Program-made: the position numbers and the translations under genes | Notes under the pieces: model-generated | What the model was told of the DNA's origin: nothing | Seen by the model: only the letters and a program-made list of their open reading frames with translations | The model's database searches: none | Virus record (IMG/VR): IMGVR_UViG_3300028666_000051 | Coordinates: 1-44,977 of that record | Reading direction: 5' to 3' (one strand) | DNA length: 44,977 nucleotides | Origin: a virus | In this document: positions 19,239-29,133 of the stretch, piece by piece | How the letters are laid out: each line of letters begins with the position of its first letter | Numbering within the stretch: the stretch's first letter is position 1

Positions 19239-21305
19239 CTATGGCAATATTCCTGTCCCATAATAATCCATTAATGCTTCAAAGCCCGTTGTTAAATTTG
19301 TTATGTCTGTTGACGATAATGCAGCACCAGTGAACGCCATTGATATTCTACCTCCTCCACCATTTGAGGATGGTGTTCCGTTATTATTTGTTCCTCCGAT
19401 AGCTAATCCTATATCTATAAGTGATACCGAAGTTGAGCTTGTCGAATATTCGGTGCCATTTATTGAAAAAATAATAGATGTTGAGCTTCTTCTAGTTAAA
19501 ACATGTACTCCTGCTATATTTTGTCCCAGCGCCGTTACGGTTCCGCCAGTTCCAGCATTAATTGCATACGAAGTTTGAGTTGCTCCAGAATTATAAGAAA
19601 TTTTACAAGCCATTCCAGTTTTGTTTGCACCATTGTCCCAAAAACCTGCTACCACGGTTCTTCTATAATATCCGTAAGAAGCGGAATTTAAAGTAAAATG
19701 AACCCCTTGTGTTGAAGGTATGTAGTTCATATTAATATAGGAACTAATTCCTTGATATGCAGTAAAGTTTATGCTAGTCCCAGATGCGCTAATAGTTGAA
19801 GGATGTATCCAATCAAGTAATGCTTCTCCATTTGCATTGGTATGAGCCGCATAAACGTAAAGCCTATCTAATTTAACCCATAATCCATTGTCTTTTAAGT
19901 ATTTTATAAATATATTGATATGCGTTTGATCTGTACTTGTTGGCTTTGAAACCATCGAATTAATAAGCTGATTAGTTTCATATTGAAATCCATTATCTAC
20001 ATTATTCGTAACTGCTGTACTTCCTAGATTTGAACTTATATTACCCCCTGTATCTTGTATTTTATTTGTTCCGCTTGTATAGGTAAAATGAACATTATCA
20101 GTATATACAGCACTATCACTTAATTGTAATCTAACTGTTGAATCTACTAATGAAACAGATGTTATAGTCGGAGACGTGGCAATACCTGTAACTGTATAAT
20201 CAGTAGTCGCAGGAACTTTTGTTAAGTCTAAATTTTCATTATAAGTGATAAATACAACTCGTTTTGAAAATGAACCTATTTCGGCTCTTCTGAATAAAGG
20301 TGCTGTATTATTCTTTAAATTATTAGTAACTGAAACACTACTGAGGGATGGAAAATTATTAAGATAAATATCTTTTAATGGTAGAGAACTAGGTGTATAT
20401 GATATAGTAATGCTACTTTCTGTATATAAAGGTTCTTGATTTAGTGTAAAAAACAAATGCCCAACAGTATCAATATAAAAAGAAGTTAATGAAGCCCGTG
20501 AGTTACTTATTGAAAAATCTGACATTGTAGGTATATGCTTATAAATAAATCTCGAAGCTGTGGCCTTTATTATTTTATTATTATAAGTTCCTACTTCATA
20601 GCCCGAAATAGTAGAGATGACATTATTACCTCTTATCTTATTGATTTCATTCGCAAAAGCACCTGCCCATAGTTTTGTACCCACTATCGACGGATGTACA
20701 ACATCTCCATAGTAACTTTTAAGTGTTCCATCCAAAATGACTTCACCGGTAATTAAATGAATATCATTATGTAATGAGGCTAATTTTCTGATTTCAATAT
20801 TGAAAAGACTATCTTGATAATCAGCAGGGTCTGGACTTCTGTATTTAGGAATTGTAGAATAATACAATTCGACAAAATGAGTTTTAGATTTTAACGTAGT
20901 ATATAGTAGGTTTAAATAATAATCTGCATAATGCTTAACGCTATCATCAGATACTCCCGCATAATATAATACTGAACAATCATTGTGCCCACATATAACA
21001 CCACATAATTTATAATCAGTAGTTCCAGTCATCCTATTAATTCGAGTTAATACCATCGGAATAGTATTTCCCCAAACTGCACTGTCTTTGAAAGATGTTA
21101 TAGTTAAGTTTGTAATACCTTGTAAAGCTCCTGAATTATCACCAGCATAAAGATATCCATTCATCCCTGAGGCGAAAGAGTCTCCTTCCCATAGTATATT
21201 TGTAGGATTAATATATTTTGATTGATTATTACTTACAACAAACCAACTTTGCTGAGCTGACAGTGATAAGCATGATAATAATAGAAGGTAAAGTATTTTT
21301 TTCAT
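19239..21305 (-). CDS. Exported SGNH-hydrolase tail protein with LamG-like C-terminus
   Basis: ATG 21305 is preferred: it gives a signal peptide (MKKILYLLLLSCLSLSAQQ) and overlaps the upstream stop as TAATG; the frame could extend to 21398. The 688-residue product has an SGNH/GDSL esterase domain: WEGDSFASG (S43), CGHNDCS and DVVHPSIVG. Ig-like repeats with the SbsA-type pattern and a C-terminal beta-sandwich follow. Such enzymes deacylate glycans and may modify a host surface polysaccharide during adsorption. A Sec signal on a tail protein is unusual; it may instead be displayed by the lysogen. Confidence 0.75.
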   Translation of the reverse strand: MKKILYLLLLSCLSLSAQQSWFVVSNNQSKYINPTNILWEGDSFASGMNGYLYAGDNSGALQGITNLTITSFKDSAVWGNTIPMVLTRINRMTGTTDYKLCGVICGHNDCSVLYYAGVSDDSVKHYADYYLNLLYTTLKSKTHFVELYYSTIPKYRSPDPADYQDSLFNIEIRKLASLHNDIHLITGEVILDGTLKSYYGDVVHPSIVGTKLWAGAFANEINKIRGNNVISTISGYEVGTYNNKIIKATASRFIYKHIPTMSDFSISNSRASLTSFYIDTVGHLFFTLNQEPLYTESSITISYTPSSLPLKDIYLNNFPSLSSVSVTNNLKNNTAPLFRRAEIGSFSKRVVFITYNENLDLTKVPATTDYTVTGIATSPTITSVSLVDSTVRLQLSDSAVYTDNVHFTYTSGTNKIQDTGGNISSNLGSTAVTNNVDNGFQYETNQLINSMVSKPTSTDQTHINIFIKYLKDNGLWVKLDRLYVYAAHTNANGEALLDWIHPSTISASGTSINFTAYQGISSYINMNYIPSTQGVHFTLNSASYGYYRRTVVAGFWDNGANKTGMACKISYNSGATQTSYAINAGTGGTVTALGQNIAGVHVLTRRSSTSIIFSINGTEYSTSSTSVSLIDIGLAIGGTNNNGTPSSNGGGGRISMAFTGAALSSTDITNLTTGFEALMDYYGTGILP

Positions 21306-22399
21306 TAGTTGATAGTCATTAATGTAATAGAAAAGTATGTATGTCCCCAAAGTTGCCAAAAAGCGATTAAATTTCGCGCACCAGTTCCGATTGTCCATTT
21401 TGTTGCATCGCCATACATCCCACTAAATGTTGGAGTATGAGTGCCGTCACCTAAGATTACAACTCCTGATGTAGTACCATCTACAGGACTAGATGATACA
21501 GTAATAGCTAAATTTGATGAAATAGTTAAATCATTATAATTTGATGAAATATGGTTTGTTAAATCAACGACCCCAGAAAATGTTAAACCTTTTGATGGTG
21601 TGTTATAGCTTCCTATAATTTGCTTCTTAACTCCTCCAATAGTTTGCAATGTACTATCATTTTGTGTTGAATCTTTTGTAAACTTAACTCCTTGAGCTAA
21701 TCCATTGCTTCTAACTCTAAAATTTGGATTTATTATATATTTTGAAGTATCTGAAATATGACCACCTGTGCTAATTGGAATACCATTGACCATGTATTGA
21801 CCTGTAATATCTACACCCATACTAGACATCACTATATAACTTGATCCATGTTGAAACGTCCAACTGTAAGGTGTTAATTTGCTAATGTAACTATCGTGAG
21901 ATTTAAACCTAAATACCGGTGAATAATATCCGCTTTCAGAATCAAAATCATAATATAATTGAGCTTTTTCATCAAATGACAGACTGTTGTTATACCTTAT
22001 ATTTACGATGGTGTCATGATTGGTTTTATTTTTAAGGTATTTAGAGGTGTCAGAATTACCGCCAACGGTATGTGTTAATAAACTATCATGTATAGCTTTT
22101 TGCACACCATATTTTGCCAACCATTTACCAGTTAGTAAACTATCAAGGGAAGTAAGAAGTAGATAATTAGCATGCGAATGCGAAAGATTATAAGCAGAAT
22201 TCCAATTACTAAATAATGTTGATGTTACAGCACTATTTTGTTGTAAATTATCGCTAAAGACTAAAGGATCACTGATATAAATTTTATGATTTGCCTTTGC
22301 CTTAATATACTTAGTTTTTAGCGTATCAGTTGAATATTGCGTTTGACTATTGATATTCAAACTAATGAGAGAGATTAAAATAATTAATAAATTTTTCAT
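21305..22399 (-). CDS. Signal-peptide-bearing tail-fibre-like protein (364 aa)
   Basis: Residues 1-18 (MKNLLIILISLISLNINS) look like a signal peptide, followed by serine/threonine/asparagine-rich repeats. The segment HANYLLLTSLDSLLTGKWLA (about 76-95) and repeated SDTSKY motifs are typical of Bacteroidota phage fibre proteins. The C-terminus (ILGDGTHTPTFSGM onward) is beta-rich. Its end overlaps the SGNH gene by TAATG, so the two probably form one adhesion unit. Confidence 0.6.
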   Translation of the reverse strand: MKNLLIILISLISLNINSQTQYSTDTLKTKYIKAKANHKIYISDPLVFSDNLQQNSAVTSTLFSNWNSAYNLSHSHANYLLLTSLDSLLTGKWLAKYGVQKAIHDSLLTHTVGGNSDTSKYLKNKTNHDTIVNIRYNNSLSFDEKAQLYYDFDSESGYYSPVFRFKSHDSYISKLTPYSWTFQHGSSYIVMSSMGVDITGQYMVNGIPISTGGHISDTSKYIINPNFRVRSNGLAQGVKFTKDSTQNDSTLQTIGGVKKQIIGSYNTPSKGLTFSGVVDLTNHISSNYNDLTISSNLAITVSSSPVDGTTSGVVILGDGTHTPTFSGMYGDATKWTIGTGARNLIAFWQLWGHTYFSITLMTIN

Positions 22400-22704
22400 A
22401 TGATTTCACATTTATAATCGAAAGTTGCAGTTTCAGCGGAAGTAATTGTAAATCCGGTTACAGTTTTATTTGAAATGGTATAGTTCACATCACCAAAAGA
22501 AGCATAACAATGAGGTAAAATGATATAATTAGTTCCATCAGGATAAGGTGTATCAAAAATTATAGGTGTTCCATCCTCATCAACCTCAACCGATCCCTTT
22601 TTATCGGCAGAAACTAATGAGTATAATTCAGAAAACATTGAATCAATCCATCCTCTGATAACTACCCAATCTGTTTTAGTGCCTGGTATATCTACTCGTG
22701 CCAT
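22396..22704 (-). CDS. Small tail-associated protein (102 aa)
   Basis: Unrecognised by name. The second half (DGTNYIILPHCYASFGDVNY, then SNKTVTGFTITS) resembles the beta-stranded tips of phage fibres. Its stop overlaps the next gene by 4 bases. It probably joins the baseplate spike and the fibres, judging by position only. Confidence 0.55.
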   Translation of the reverse strand: MARVDIPGTKTDWVVIRGWIDSMFSELYSLVSADKKGSVEVDEDGTPIIFDTPYPDGTNYIILPHCYASFGDVNYTISNKTVTGFTITSAETATFDYKCEII

Positions 22705-22705
22705 T

Positions 22706-23230
22706 TTAAAGCGTTTTTATTTTATCGTTTTTTGCTTGAGAATAATCACCTAATGACTTTGAAGCTATTTGAGAACTGAAAAATGTTTTCAAAGCTGCAC
22801 CTCCATCACTAGGAATGGGCGACCAATTTTGTAAACTATTTGTAATAGCTGTTATTACTTCATTAGTCTTATCTAATTGTTGTTTTAATTCATTATATTT
22901 TACCGCAAAATTTGCATTTCCTCCAATTTCACAGGTTCCATCTGATTTAAGATAAATAGCAAAAGATTCCGATCCGTTTGATTTTTCACTATGAAATCTC
23001 AATTCACCAACCTCAGCGAGAGCGTTTTTATTTATTACCCCTATTATGATTTTATCACCTCGGTTTCCTGTATCAGCAAAAATGGCTCTATATCCTGATG
23101 GTATATTACCATCAATTCCAAATGGCTGTACATTATATCCTGTTTGTACATCACTATTTCCTAACCTCAACACTTTTATGACATTGATTCCATTCTGAAT
23201 AATAGTTGATATGACTTTTGATATAATCAT
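22706..23230 (-). CDS. Baseplate spike-like protein (Mu gp45-like)
   Basis: The 174-residue protein has YNVQPFGIDGNIPSGYRAIF (about 32-51) followed by strands DKIIIGVINK and a GTCEIGGNANFAVKYNELKQ segment (about 103-122). This pattern is found in Mu gp45/gpV-type spike proteins, which form the central membrane-piercing needle. It directly follows the gp44-like hub gene. Confidence 0.65.
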   Translation of the reverse strand: MIISKVISTIIQNGINVIKVLRLGNSDVQTGYNVQPFGIDGNIPSGYRAIFADTGNRGDKIIIGVINKNALAEVGELRFHSEKSNGSESFAIYLKSDGTCEIGGNANFAVKYNELKQQLDKTNEVITAITNSLQNWSPIPSDGGAALKTFFSSQIASKSLGDYSQAKNDKIKTL

Positions 23231-24342
23231 GAAAATATATATTTAGGTTCTTCGCCTGTGTATACTTCAGGCAATACACATTTAATTACAGCTGTCGACT
23301 TTGTTTCATCACCAGTTAAATCAACAGATTCTACAAACCAACTCGATTTTTTTGCTAGGTAATTTGAAGGGCTCACAACATCAATAATCTGATTAGGTAA
23401 AATCATATGGTTTCGCTTTCCATCGAACCAATACCATTCGTTTGTCTCAATCGTTAATTGAATTGCCCTTAATTCTGCTCCTCTTGCCATTTTAGCAGTT
23501 AAAGAAATATTGTTATTATTCCCGCTTGATTGTTGCTTAACTGTCGGTCTATAAGTAATTATTAATAGATTATCAACAGTTTCTTCCGTAGGCACATCAG
23601 TTTCAAGTTGAGCCTGTCCTTGCAATGTTATTTTTGAGTGTAATTCCTGACCATTTACGCTCAATGAAATTTTATTCGTTGGTTTATTTTCGGTGAAAGT
23701 TGCAATTGATTTTTTATTAGTTGCAAGTCTTGTAAATACCAAATCGCCTAAACTATTATGAGTAACAATAATATGCCGTTGCTTGGCTATGTTACAGATA
23801 TACTCTTTAATCTTTTCATTTTCTTTAGCATTTTGCTGGGGCATTACGGTTTCCTCATCACCACTTAAAAGAGTTTCGCCACCTTCTATTGATCCATCAG
23901 GATAAAGGGTATTAACCTCATCAGCAATTTCAGAATCAATAATCAATTTTAATCCAAAAGGCGCAATAAGCTTTTCGGTTATTTCCTTTAAATTCATATT
24001 ATCCGATTGTAGTGGATAAGTATCTAAAGGTATTTCGCAATCTTCCAGAATTCCCGGTTTAGAATAACCGGCAATACCAGTTAAAGAACTTTCGCCCGCT
24101 ATTGCAAAAGCATTTGAAAGGATAGTCCCTGTTAATATAACCTTTCCATCAAATAATACTTGACATGCTGGATACGTAAGCGGTTTAAACAATCGCTTAT
24201 GATCTGGATTATTTATATCAAAAAATCCATCGAATGAAAAAACAGAGGCAACACTATTATAAGTAAGTCCAAGTGCAAACTTGTTGAACTTATTAAAGTT
24301 ATAACCACCTATTTTTAAAGTCAACTCAGACATATCAGACAT
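23227..24342 (-). CDS. Baseplate hub protein (Mu gp44/P2 gpD-like)
   Basis: A 371-residue protein with the features of the gp44-type hub: VLFDGKVILTGTI (about 61-73), GIAGYSKPGILEDCEIPL (about 88-105) and LKEITEKLIAPFGLKL (about 116-131). The hub connects tail tube and spike in contractile phages. It overlaps the gp43-like gene by 8 bases. Confidence 0.8.
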   Translation of the reverse strand: MSDMSELTLKIGGYNFNKFNKFALGLTYNSVASVFSFDGFFDINNPDHKRLFKPLTYPACQVLFDGKVILTGTILSNAFAIAGESSLTGIAGYSKPGILEDCEIPLDTYPLQSDNMNLKEITEKLIAPFGLKLIIDSEIADEVNTLYPDGSIEGGETLLSGDEETVMPQQNAKENEKIKEYICNIAKQRHIIVTHNSLGDLVFTRLATNKKSIATFTENKPTNKISLSVNGQELHSKITLQGQAQLETDVPTEETVDNLLIITYRPTVKQQSSGNNNNISLTAKMARGAELRAIQLTIETNEWYWFDGKRNHMILPNQIIDVVSPSNYLAKKSSWFVESVDLTGDETKSTAVIKCVLPEVYTGEEPKYIFS

Positions 24343-25546
24343 AATAAATTATTTTTCGGCCTTTGCGAATATTTAAAAGTTCGTTAAGACCTATATTATT
24401 TTGATTAATAAAATCATTCAGGTTACTATCAGCATTATCCAACCCATAAAAACGATGTGTCAAAACGATTGGATTTGAGTCTTTATCAACAACAAATGAA
24501 CGTTCTTGCTTTGCGCTAAAAGCAATATTATATAAGTTTGATAAGGCTATGTTAACAAGCGAATCTAAAGTATTAATACTATTAAAATTAGGTTGATAAG
24601 ATTGTGATGAATCTGCCCTATCTGTTTGCATACTATCCAAAAATGCCATATACCTATTGTAAGCATCTAAAAGTAAACTTTGAATACTCAATACATCCGA
24701 TTTTATTTTATAATCATTAGTGATATTTGTTGATGAGGCAATAATTAGAGAAGCTAAAGTGGTACCTGCAAAATTTTCAACATGTTTTTTGCTCGTTTTT
24801 GAACCATCGAACGAAGCAAAAATACTTTCCATAGCTTCTCTAATTACATTAATTCTTGCTAATACTGTCTGAGTAATAGTTGCAGGGTAATTAATTAAAG
24901 CTTGCACATCTCTTAAAACCTCAACAGGTGTAAATATTGCCTCATCTAATACAATAATGGCATTTGAAACAAGCTTTTTAAATTTTGCTAGTTCGCTATC
25001 TTTTTTAATGAGTTTACTATATGTAGAATCACTTTGATTGACAGTTGCACGCATGGCTATTTTATTAACACCTGCAGTTTGTAAGTCAATTATTTGATTA
25101 TTGTTTAAGACTGTTTGGATAGATACTAATTCGTCAGTAACAACAATATCGTTTTTTGGCCAACCTTGTAAAAGTGTTTCGAGAACAGGAACTTTAAAAG
25201 CTGAACAATTTAAAGCCGCATTATCCTGGCTTAATGATATTGGTTGACATTTAATGTCTCCATAAAATGGATGTTGCACGGTCCACCTTCGGGAATCGCG
25301 AGCAGATATTTCGAAATTATTGCCAATAGTAACAGCGTTTTCACCATCAAAGTAAAATTCAAGATCAAATTTACGGGCCTTGGATTTTCTTCGATCAACA
25401 AAAGAGCCAGAAACATTCACAAATTCAAACACAGAAACATTATAATCAACTGATTTGACAGCATTTTTCCATTTAGGAGTATATTGCCGTCCATCGCCAG
25501 TTATAATCGTAAATACTTTATTTTCTATGTCATCTTGCCAACTCAT
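24335..25546 (-). CDS. Mu gp43 (N)-like baseplate/DNA-circularisation-family protein
   Basis: A 403-residue protein starting MSWQDDIENKVFTIITGDGR with a long helical C-terminal part. Size and order (before the gp44-like and gp45-like genes) match the Mu N/gp43 family, called DNA circularisation protein although it is a tail component. Its start overlaps the upstream gene by 4 bases. Confidence 0.65.
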   Translation of the reverse strand: MSWQDDIENKVFTIITGDGRQYTPKWKNAVKSVDYNVSVFEFVNVSGSFVDRRKSKARKFDLEFYFDGENAVTIGNNFEISARDSRRWTVQHPFYGDIKCQPISLSQDNAALNCSAFKVPVLETLLQGWPKNDIVVTDELVSIQTVLNNNQIIDLQTAGVNKIAMRATVNQSDSTYSKLIKKDSELAKFKKLVSNAIIVLDEAIFTPVEVLRDVQALINYPATITQTVLARINVIREAMESIFASFDGSKTSKKHVENFAGTTLASLIIASSTNITNDYKIKSDVLSIQSLLLDAYNRYMAFLDSMQTDRADSSQSYQPNFNSINTLDSLVNIALSNLYNIAFSAKQERSFVVDKDSNPIVLTHRFYGLDNADSNLNDFINQNNIGLNELLNIRKGRKIIYYV

Positions 25547-26271
25547 CCTAAAGCCTTTTCAATTCGTTTTTTTGCATTTTCAATAAAAAAATGATCTTGT
25601 TTTCTGATACTAATCAAAGAAGCCTGCTCTAAAAAATGATGAGCATGTAAGTTAATATTCCTGCCTTTTTGATATGATGCAATAGGCGTTTCATTAATAG
25701 TAATTCGTTTACTCTTTGTATGCTGACTTATTGAATTAATTTGCATCAAAACAATACCGCTTTTGGAATTTTTAAGTACTAAGGCACCTAATTTAATAGC
25801 CATATAAGCATCAGCAATAAACTGTGATTTTATGGAACGTTTTCTATTAGGTGCGCCATGAATTAATTTTCTACCTTGGAAATAATTCTGTTTCCTTACT
25901 AATTTCATATTTGAATTACTCACACGGGCTTGGTTCATATAGATAAAAGGCTTTTTCTCTGAACCTCCAAATTCCTGTTTTGTCAATCCTTCAGCAGCTT
26001 CAGAACCTTTAGGTGTAATTCCTACTTTACTTTGCATTCCGTTTATTTCCCAACCATCAGCTTTTTGCACACCAGAATGCGAGCGTAAAAAAGACTTATT
26101 TCTAATCATAAAATCAGTTTTAAACTTTTCGGGCAACGTAATCTTCAAAACATCAAAAGCAGTATCATTCAATGTTTGACGCACAGCAATAGGCATATTG
26201 GAACGGTGCAATTCCCGGAGTTTATCCGTAAACCGTTTTACTTGTGTAGTATCAACATAAAATGAATTCAT
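25543..26271 (-). CDS. Minor tail/tail completion-like protein (242 aa)
   Basis: A basic protein beginning with a helical part (RFTDKLRELHRSNMPIAVRQ) and LNDTAFDVLK. This resembles minor tail protein Z or gpG-type tail-completion proteins, which also start by binding around the tail tube. The assignment is by pattern and position, between gp48-like and gp43-like genes. ATG at 26271 overlaps the gp48-like stop. Confidence 0.5.
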   Translation of the reverse strand: MNSFYVDTTQVKRFTDKLRELHRSNMPIAVRQTLNDTAFDVLKITLPEKFKTDFMIRNKSFLRSHSGVQKADGWEINGMQSKVGITPKGSEAAEGLTKQEFGGSEKKPFIYMNQARVSNSNMKLVRKQNYFQGRKLIHGAPNRKRSIKSQFIADAYMAIKLGALVLKNSKSGIVLMQINSISQHTKSKRITINETPIASYQKGRNINLHAHHFLEQASLISIRKQDHFFIENAKKRIEKALG

Positions 26272-27488
26272 GACAGTTTTTCTAGTTTTACATTTTGAAT
26301 CTCACACCATATCTCACCATCTCCTAAATGCCAATTTGAAAAATCTTTAAAAAGCGAAAATACCATCCTGCCACCTGATATATGACCTGTTGAAGTAGTT
26401 GTAAAATCATAACTATAGGATCCGCTTGAATTTAAAGTGTGTGTTATAAAAGAAGAGTTACCAGTAAACGCGTCAAATACCATATCTCCTTTATTTGAAG
26501 ATGTAATGAGATCAAAAGAAACTCTATAATTTGTTAAATCTTCTAAAGTTCCAAAAGGAAGACTTGTATAAGTATCAATTTGTACACTTCCATCTGGATA
26601 TATATCCGGATTTAAAATCATTTTACAACCTGTGCCCGTTTTAATTAAATTGACTGAAGAATCTCTTCCTATTGTAACATTATCAAATCTACCACTACTA
26701 TTAGGCCATTTTACCGGTACTGTTGTAAAAGCTCCATCATCTGTCCAACTAGAAAAATTATCTGAATAAATTGGTGTCGATGTACTATCCATTAAGAATA
26801 TCCCGTCCATTAAAAACATACCATCTTCGAGATAGCTGTAAATAATTTCGGCATAGGTTAGGAATAATAAAGCAACCGTATCAACAGGCTTTAACTTTAA
26901 AACAAGCTTTCTGAAATTTGTAATTAATAAGGGCGATATGGTACCAGTAATAAGAAATACTCCCAATGGTGAACTAACATCATATAATTCACCCTTAAAA
27001 GCTGAATTAGCTATTAAATCAACCTCAACCGAACCCATTTCAGTATCTAATCCATGTTCATTGTCAATATCATGTTGAAATGAAATGCCAATTATTAAAT
27101 TAGAATCGGTATTTTCTTCAATAGTAATATCAAAACCAGCTAATTGTAATTGAGCTTCAATATATCTGTAGTTTTGCCGGTTTAAAAAGTTGCCTGGAAA
27201 TTGATATTTTCTGAGAATAATATTTTTACGATCTTCTAAAGGAACAAATTGAGGTGCTATGGGTAAATTCAATCTTCGTTCCCATTGAGTTGCATCATCA
27301 ACCGTGAAATTATCATTATCAGGTAAAATCCTGGAAAGTGTCGATAAAGCAAAATTGATAGCCCGAACTTCCGATTCATTTAATCCTTTTAAAAGCTTTT
27401 CAAAATTACTTCCATGCGGAACTTTCCAAGCCCTGCCAGTTGGTAAAAATTGCTTCGTTAACTTTAATATGTCTGGTACACCTATCAT
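26268..27488 (-). CDS. Mu gp48/YmfQ-like baseplate protein with added jelly-roll domain
   Basis: The first 200 residues match the DUF2313/YmfQ pattern: LTKQFLPTGRAWKVPHGSNF (about 10-29) and DDATQWERRLNLPI. The C-terminal 170 residues (from about 235) look like a carbohydrate-binding jelly roll (FSSWTDDGAF, YRVSFDLITSS, IWCEIQNVKLEKL). The usual family member is about 180-200 residues, so this is a fusion that could give the baseplate glycan-binding capacity. Confidence 0.7.
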   Translation of the reverse strand: MIGVPDILKLTKQFLPTGRAWKVPHGSNFEKLLKGLNESEVRAINFALSTLSRILPDNDNFTVDDATQWERRLNLPIAPQFVPLEDRKNIILRKYQFPGNFLNRQNYRYIEAQLQLAGFDITIEENTDSNLIIGISFQHDIDNEHGLDTEMGSVEVDLIANSAFKGELYDVSSPLGVFLITGTISPLLITNFRKLVLKLKPVDTVALLFLTYAEIIYSYLEDGMFLMDGIFLMDSTSTPIYSDNFSSWTDDGAFTTVPVKWPNSSGRFDNVTIGRDSSVNLIKTGTGCKMILNPDIYPDGSVQIDTYTSLPFGTLEDLTNYRVSFDLITSSNKGDMVFDAFTGNSSFITHTLNSSGSYSYDFTTTSTGHISGGRMVFSLFKDFSNWHLGDGEIWCEIQNVKLEKLS

Positions 27489-28681
27489 GGAGTTACTAAA
27501 GTTTCTAAGTAAGGATAATGACCATAAGTGCCTGGAACACTACCGAACTGATATGATGAATAAGAAATGCCCCCTATTTTAATTTCGATACTCGAAAAGT
27601 TTATTCCGGATCCAATAGCTGAAAAAACTGTGGCAATAACTTGGGATAGGAAAACAGTATCATTTTTATTTTCACCATCAGCACCAGCGATATATGGCCG
27701 GATGTCATAAAATAATGCAGTTAATGCACTCTGTATAGCTGTAGTAATAGGAGTAGATTTATCAGATAAATCCGATATTGTAATAGTAACACCAACCGGT
27801 ATCACTGAAATAACTTCAAGTTGAACCTGAGTTGGACGGCGCCCACGTTCATTTAGTGATTTTGTTATATCAGGATCAAAATCAATAACATTAACAACAT
27901 CAGTTAAAAGTGAATTAGGTGCAACACCTATGGGTTGACCAGGTTCGCTATCAGGTGGAAGAGCCTCAACATAAACCTGAACAATATAAATTGCACCATT
28001 CTTTGCATAAGGGAAAACGGTTCGTACACCTTCAGCATCGGCAGCCCAAATACGATAATCAGTTGCAGCACCTCCTTGTGGCTCTAATTGAAACGATTGA
28101 AGTATTTTATTTCGATATGTTTCCAAAGTTTCTGCATCTACAGGTGTTGTGTTAACCGAAGCAACTACAGCTTTACTATTTACATTAATAATTGGAGCTG
28201 TTGCCTCAACTTCATCGCTTGCCTGTAATACCGAAATTGCACCGGGTGTAAGAGCTCTTATCTGAACTTGTCCGGTTGTGCCAGTTAAAGTAACTGCTGA
28301 AACAACTTCATATAAATAATTGGGACTTGTTGAGCTTAATGAACTTTTAAAAGTAATATCCTTTGCTATAATTCCACCTGTTATACCAGTTACATTAATG
28401 ATATATATTCCCGCTTGAGCAGGATAAGGATCACGATTTAATTTAACGCGGCCAAAACGTTCTAATGTACCCCCTTGCGATTCACTGTCGGCAGTATCAA
28501 CAAAGATATTTTTCTGCACGGATGCTATAAGTAAATAAATCAATTTGATTTTTGCAGCTTGAACTAAAGCCAAAACACGTAACATGACTTTACCATACCA
28601 TGTAACTGATATATCAAGCTTAATCCTGATATCATTTTCAATCTGACTTTTTAAATCGCTTATAGAAGGTATATCAGCCAT
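27485..28681 (-). CDS. Baseplate J-like protein (Mu gp47)
   Basis: A 398-residue protein with the signature of the J family: an N-terminal helical wedge domain, GGTLERFGRVKLNRDPYPAQ (about 70-89), and repeated beta domains (GQVQIRALTPGAISVLQ). The segment RNKILQSFQLEPQGGAATDY (about 189-208) is the conserved core. It forms the baseplate wedge of contractile tails and overlaps both neighbours by 1-4 bases. Confidence 0.85.
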   Translation of the reverse strand: MADIPSISDLKSQIENDIRIKLDISVTWYGKVMLRVLALVQAAKIKLIYLLIASVQKNIFVDTADSESQGGTLERFGRVKLNRDPYPAQAGIYIINVTGITGGIIAKDITFKSSLSSTSPNYLYEVVSAVTLTGTTGQVQIRALTPGAISVLQASDEVEATAPIINVNSKAVVASVNTTPVDAETLETYRNKILQSFQLEPQGGAATDYRIWAADAEGVRTVFPYAKNGAIYIVQVYVEALPPDSEPGQPIGVAPNSLLTDVVNVIDFDPDITKSLNERGRRPTQVQLEVISVIPVGVTITISDLSDKSTPITTAIQSALTALFYDIRPYIAGADGENKNDTVFLSQVIATVFSAIGSGINFSSIEIKIGGISYSSYQFGSVPGTYGHYPYLETLVTP

Positions 28682-29133
28682 TATATTGTAATTTCTTCAA
28701 TTAGTTCCTGTTTTATTGCATTCCAAATAAAATCAGCATTTGCCTGGTTAATTTTATCGGATATAATCAATTTGTCTGTTCCGTTTATTGAAACTTCGCT
28801 GCTTACATCAGCTATATCTGATAAATATTCGATGTCTTTTTTCGAAACCTGAGCTAATGCAATGCGTCCGGCACTTGTTAATGGAGTATTATTTAAAGTC
28901 CGCTCAAGTCCGCTATTCATTTGTGCATTAGGATCATTAAGAAAAAATGAATTGCCCCACCAATCAGCGCGCTCAATGCCTGCAATTTCTTCACCAGTTG
29001 TAGAAGCCTCAACATTTCCCCCAAAATGAGCCAGATAAGCTTGATTTGATAAGCCGTCAATGATTTCAATATCACCGTTTTTAAGTGAAATATCACCGCC
29101 ATTACCACTCTCATATATCATTATATCTGTCAT
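28681..29133 (-). CDS. GP46-family baseplate protein
   Basis: The 150-residue protein shows the Mu gp46 pattern: GDISLKNGDIEIIDGLSNQA (about 13-32), a middle part ADWWGNSFF, and a helical end ADFIWNAIKQELIEEI. GP46 (gp25-like) proteins are part of the baseplate wedge next to J. Both ends overlap neighbours by 1-4 bases. Confidence 0.8.
   Translation of the reverse strand: MTDIMIYESGNGGDISLKNGDIEIIDGLSNQAYLAHFGGNVEASTTGEEIAGIERADWWGNSFFLNDPNAQMNSGLERTLNNTPLTSAGRIALAQVSKKDIEYLSDIADVSSEVSINGTDKLIISDKINQANADFIWNAIKQELIEEITI

Noticed and set aside
19239-22399. Diversity-generating retroelement target
   Set aside because: No reverse transcriptase gene or near-identical template repeat was found in the window.
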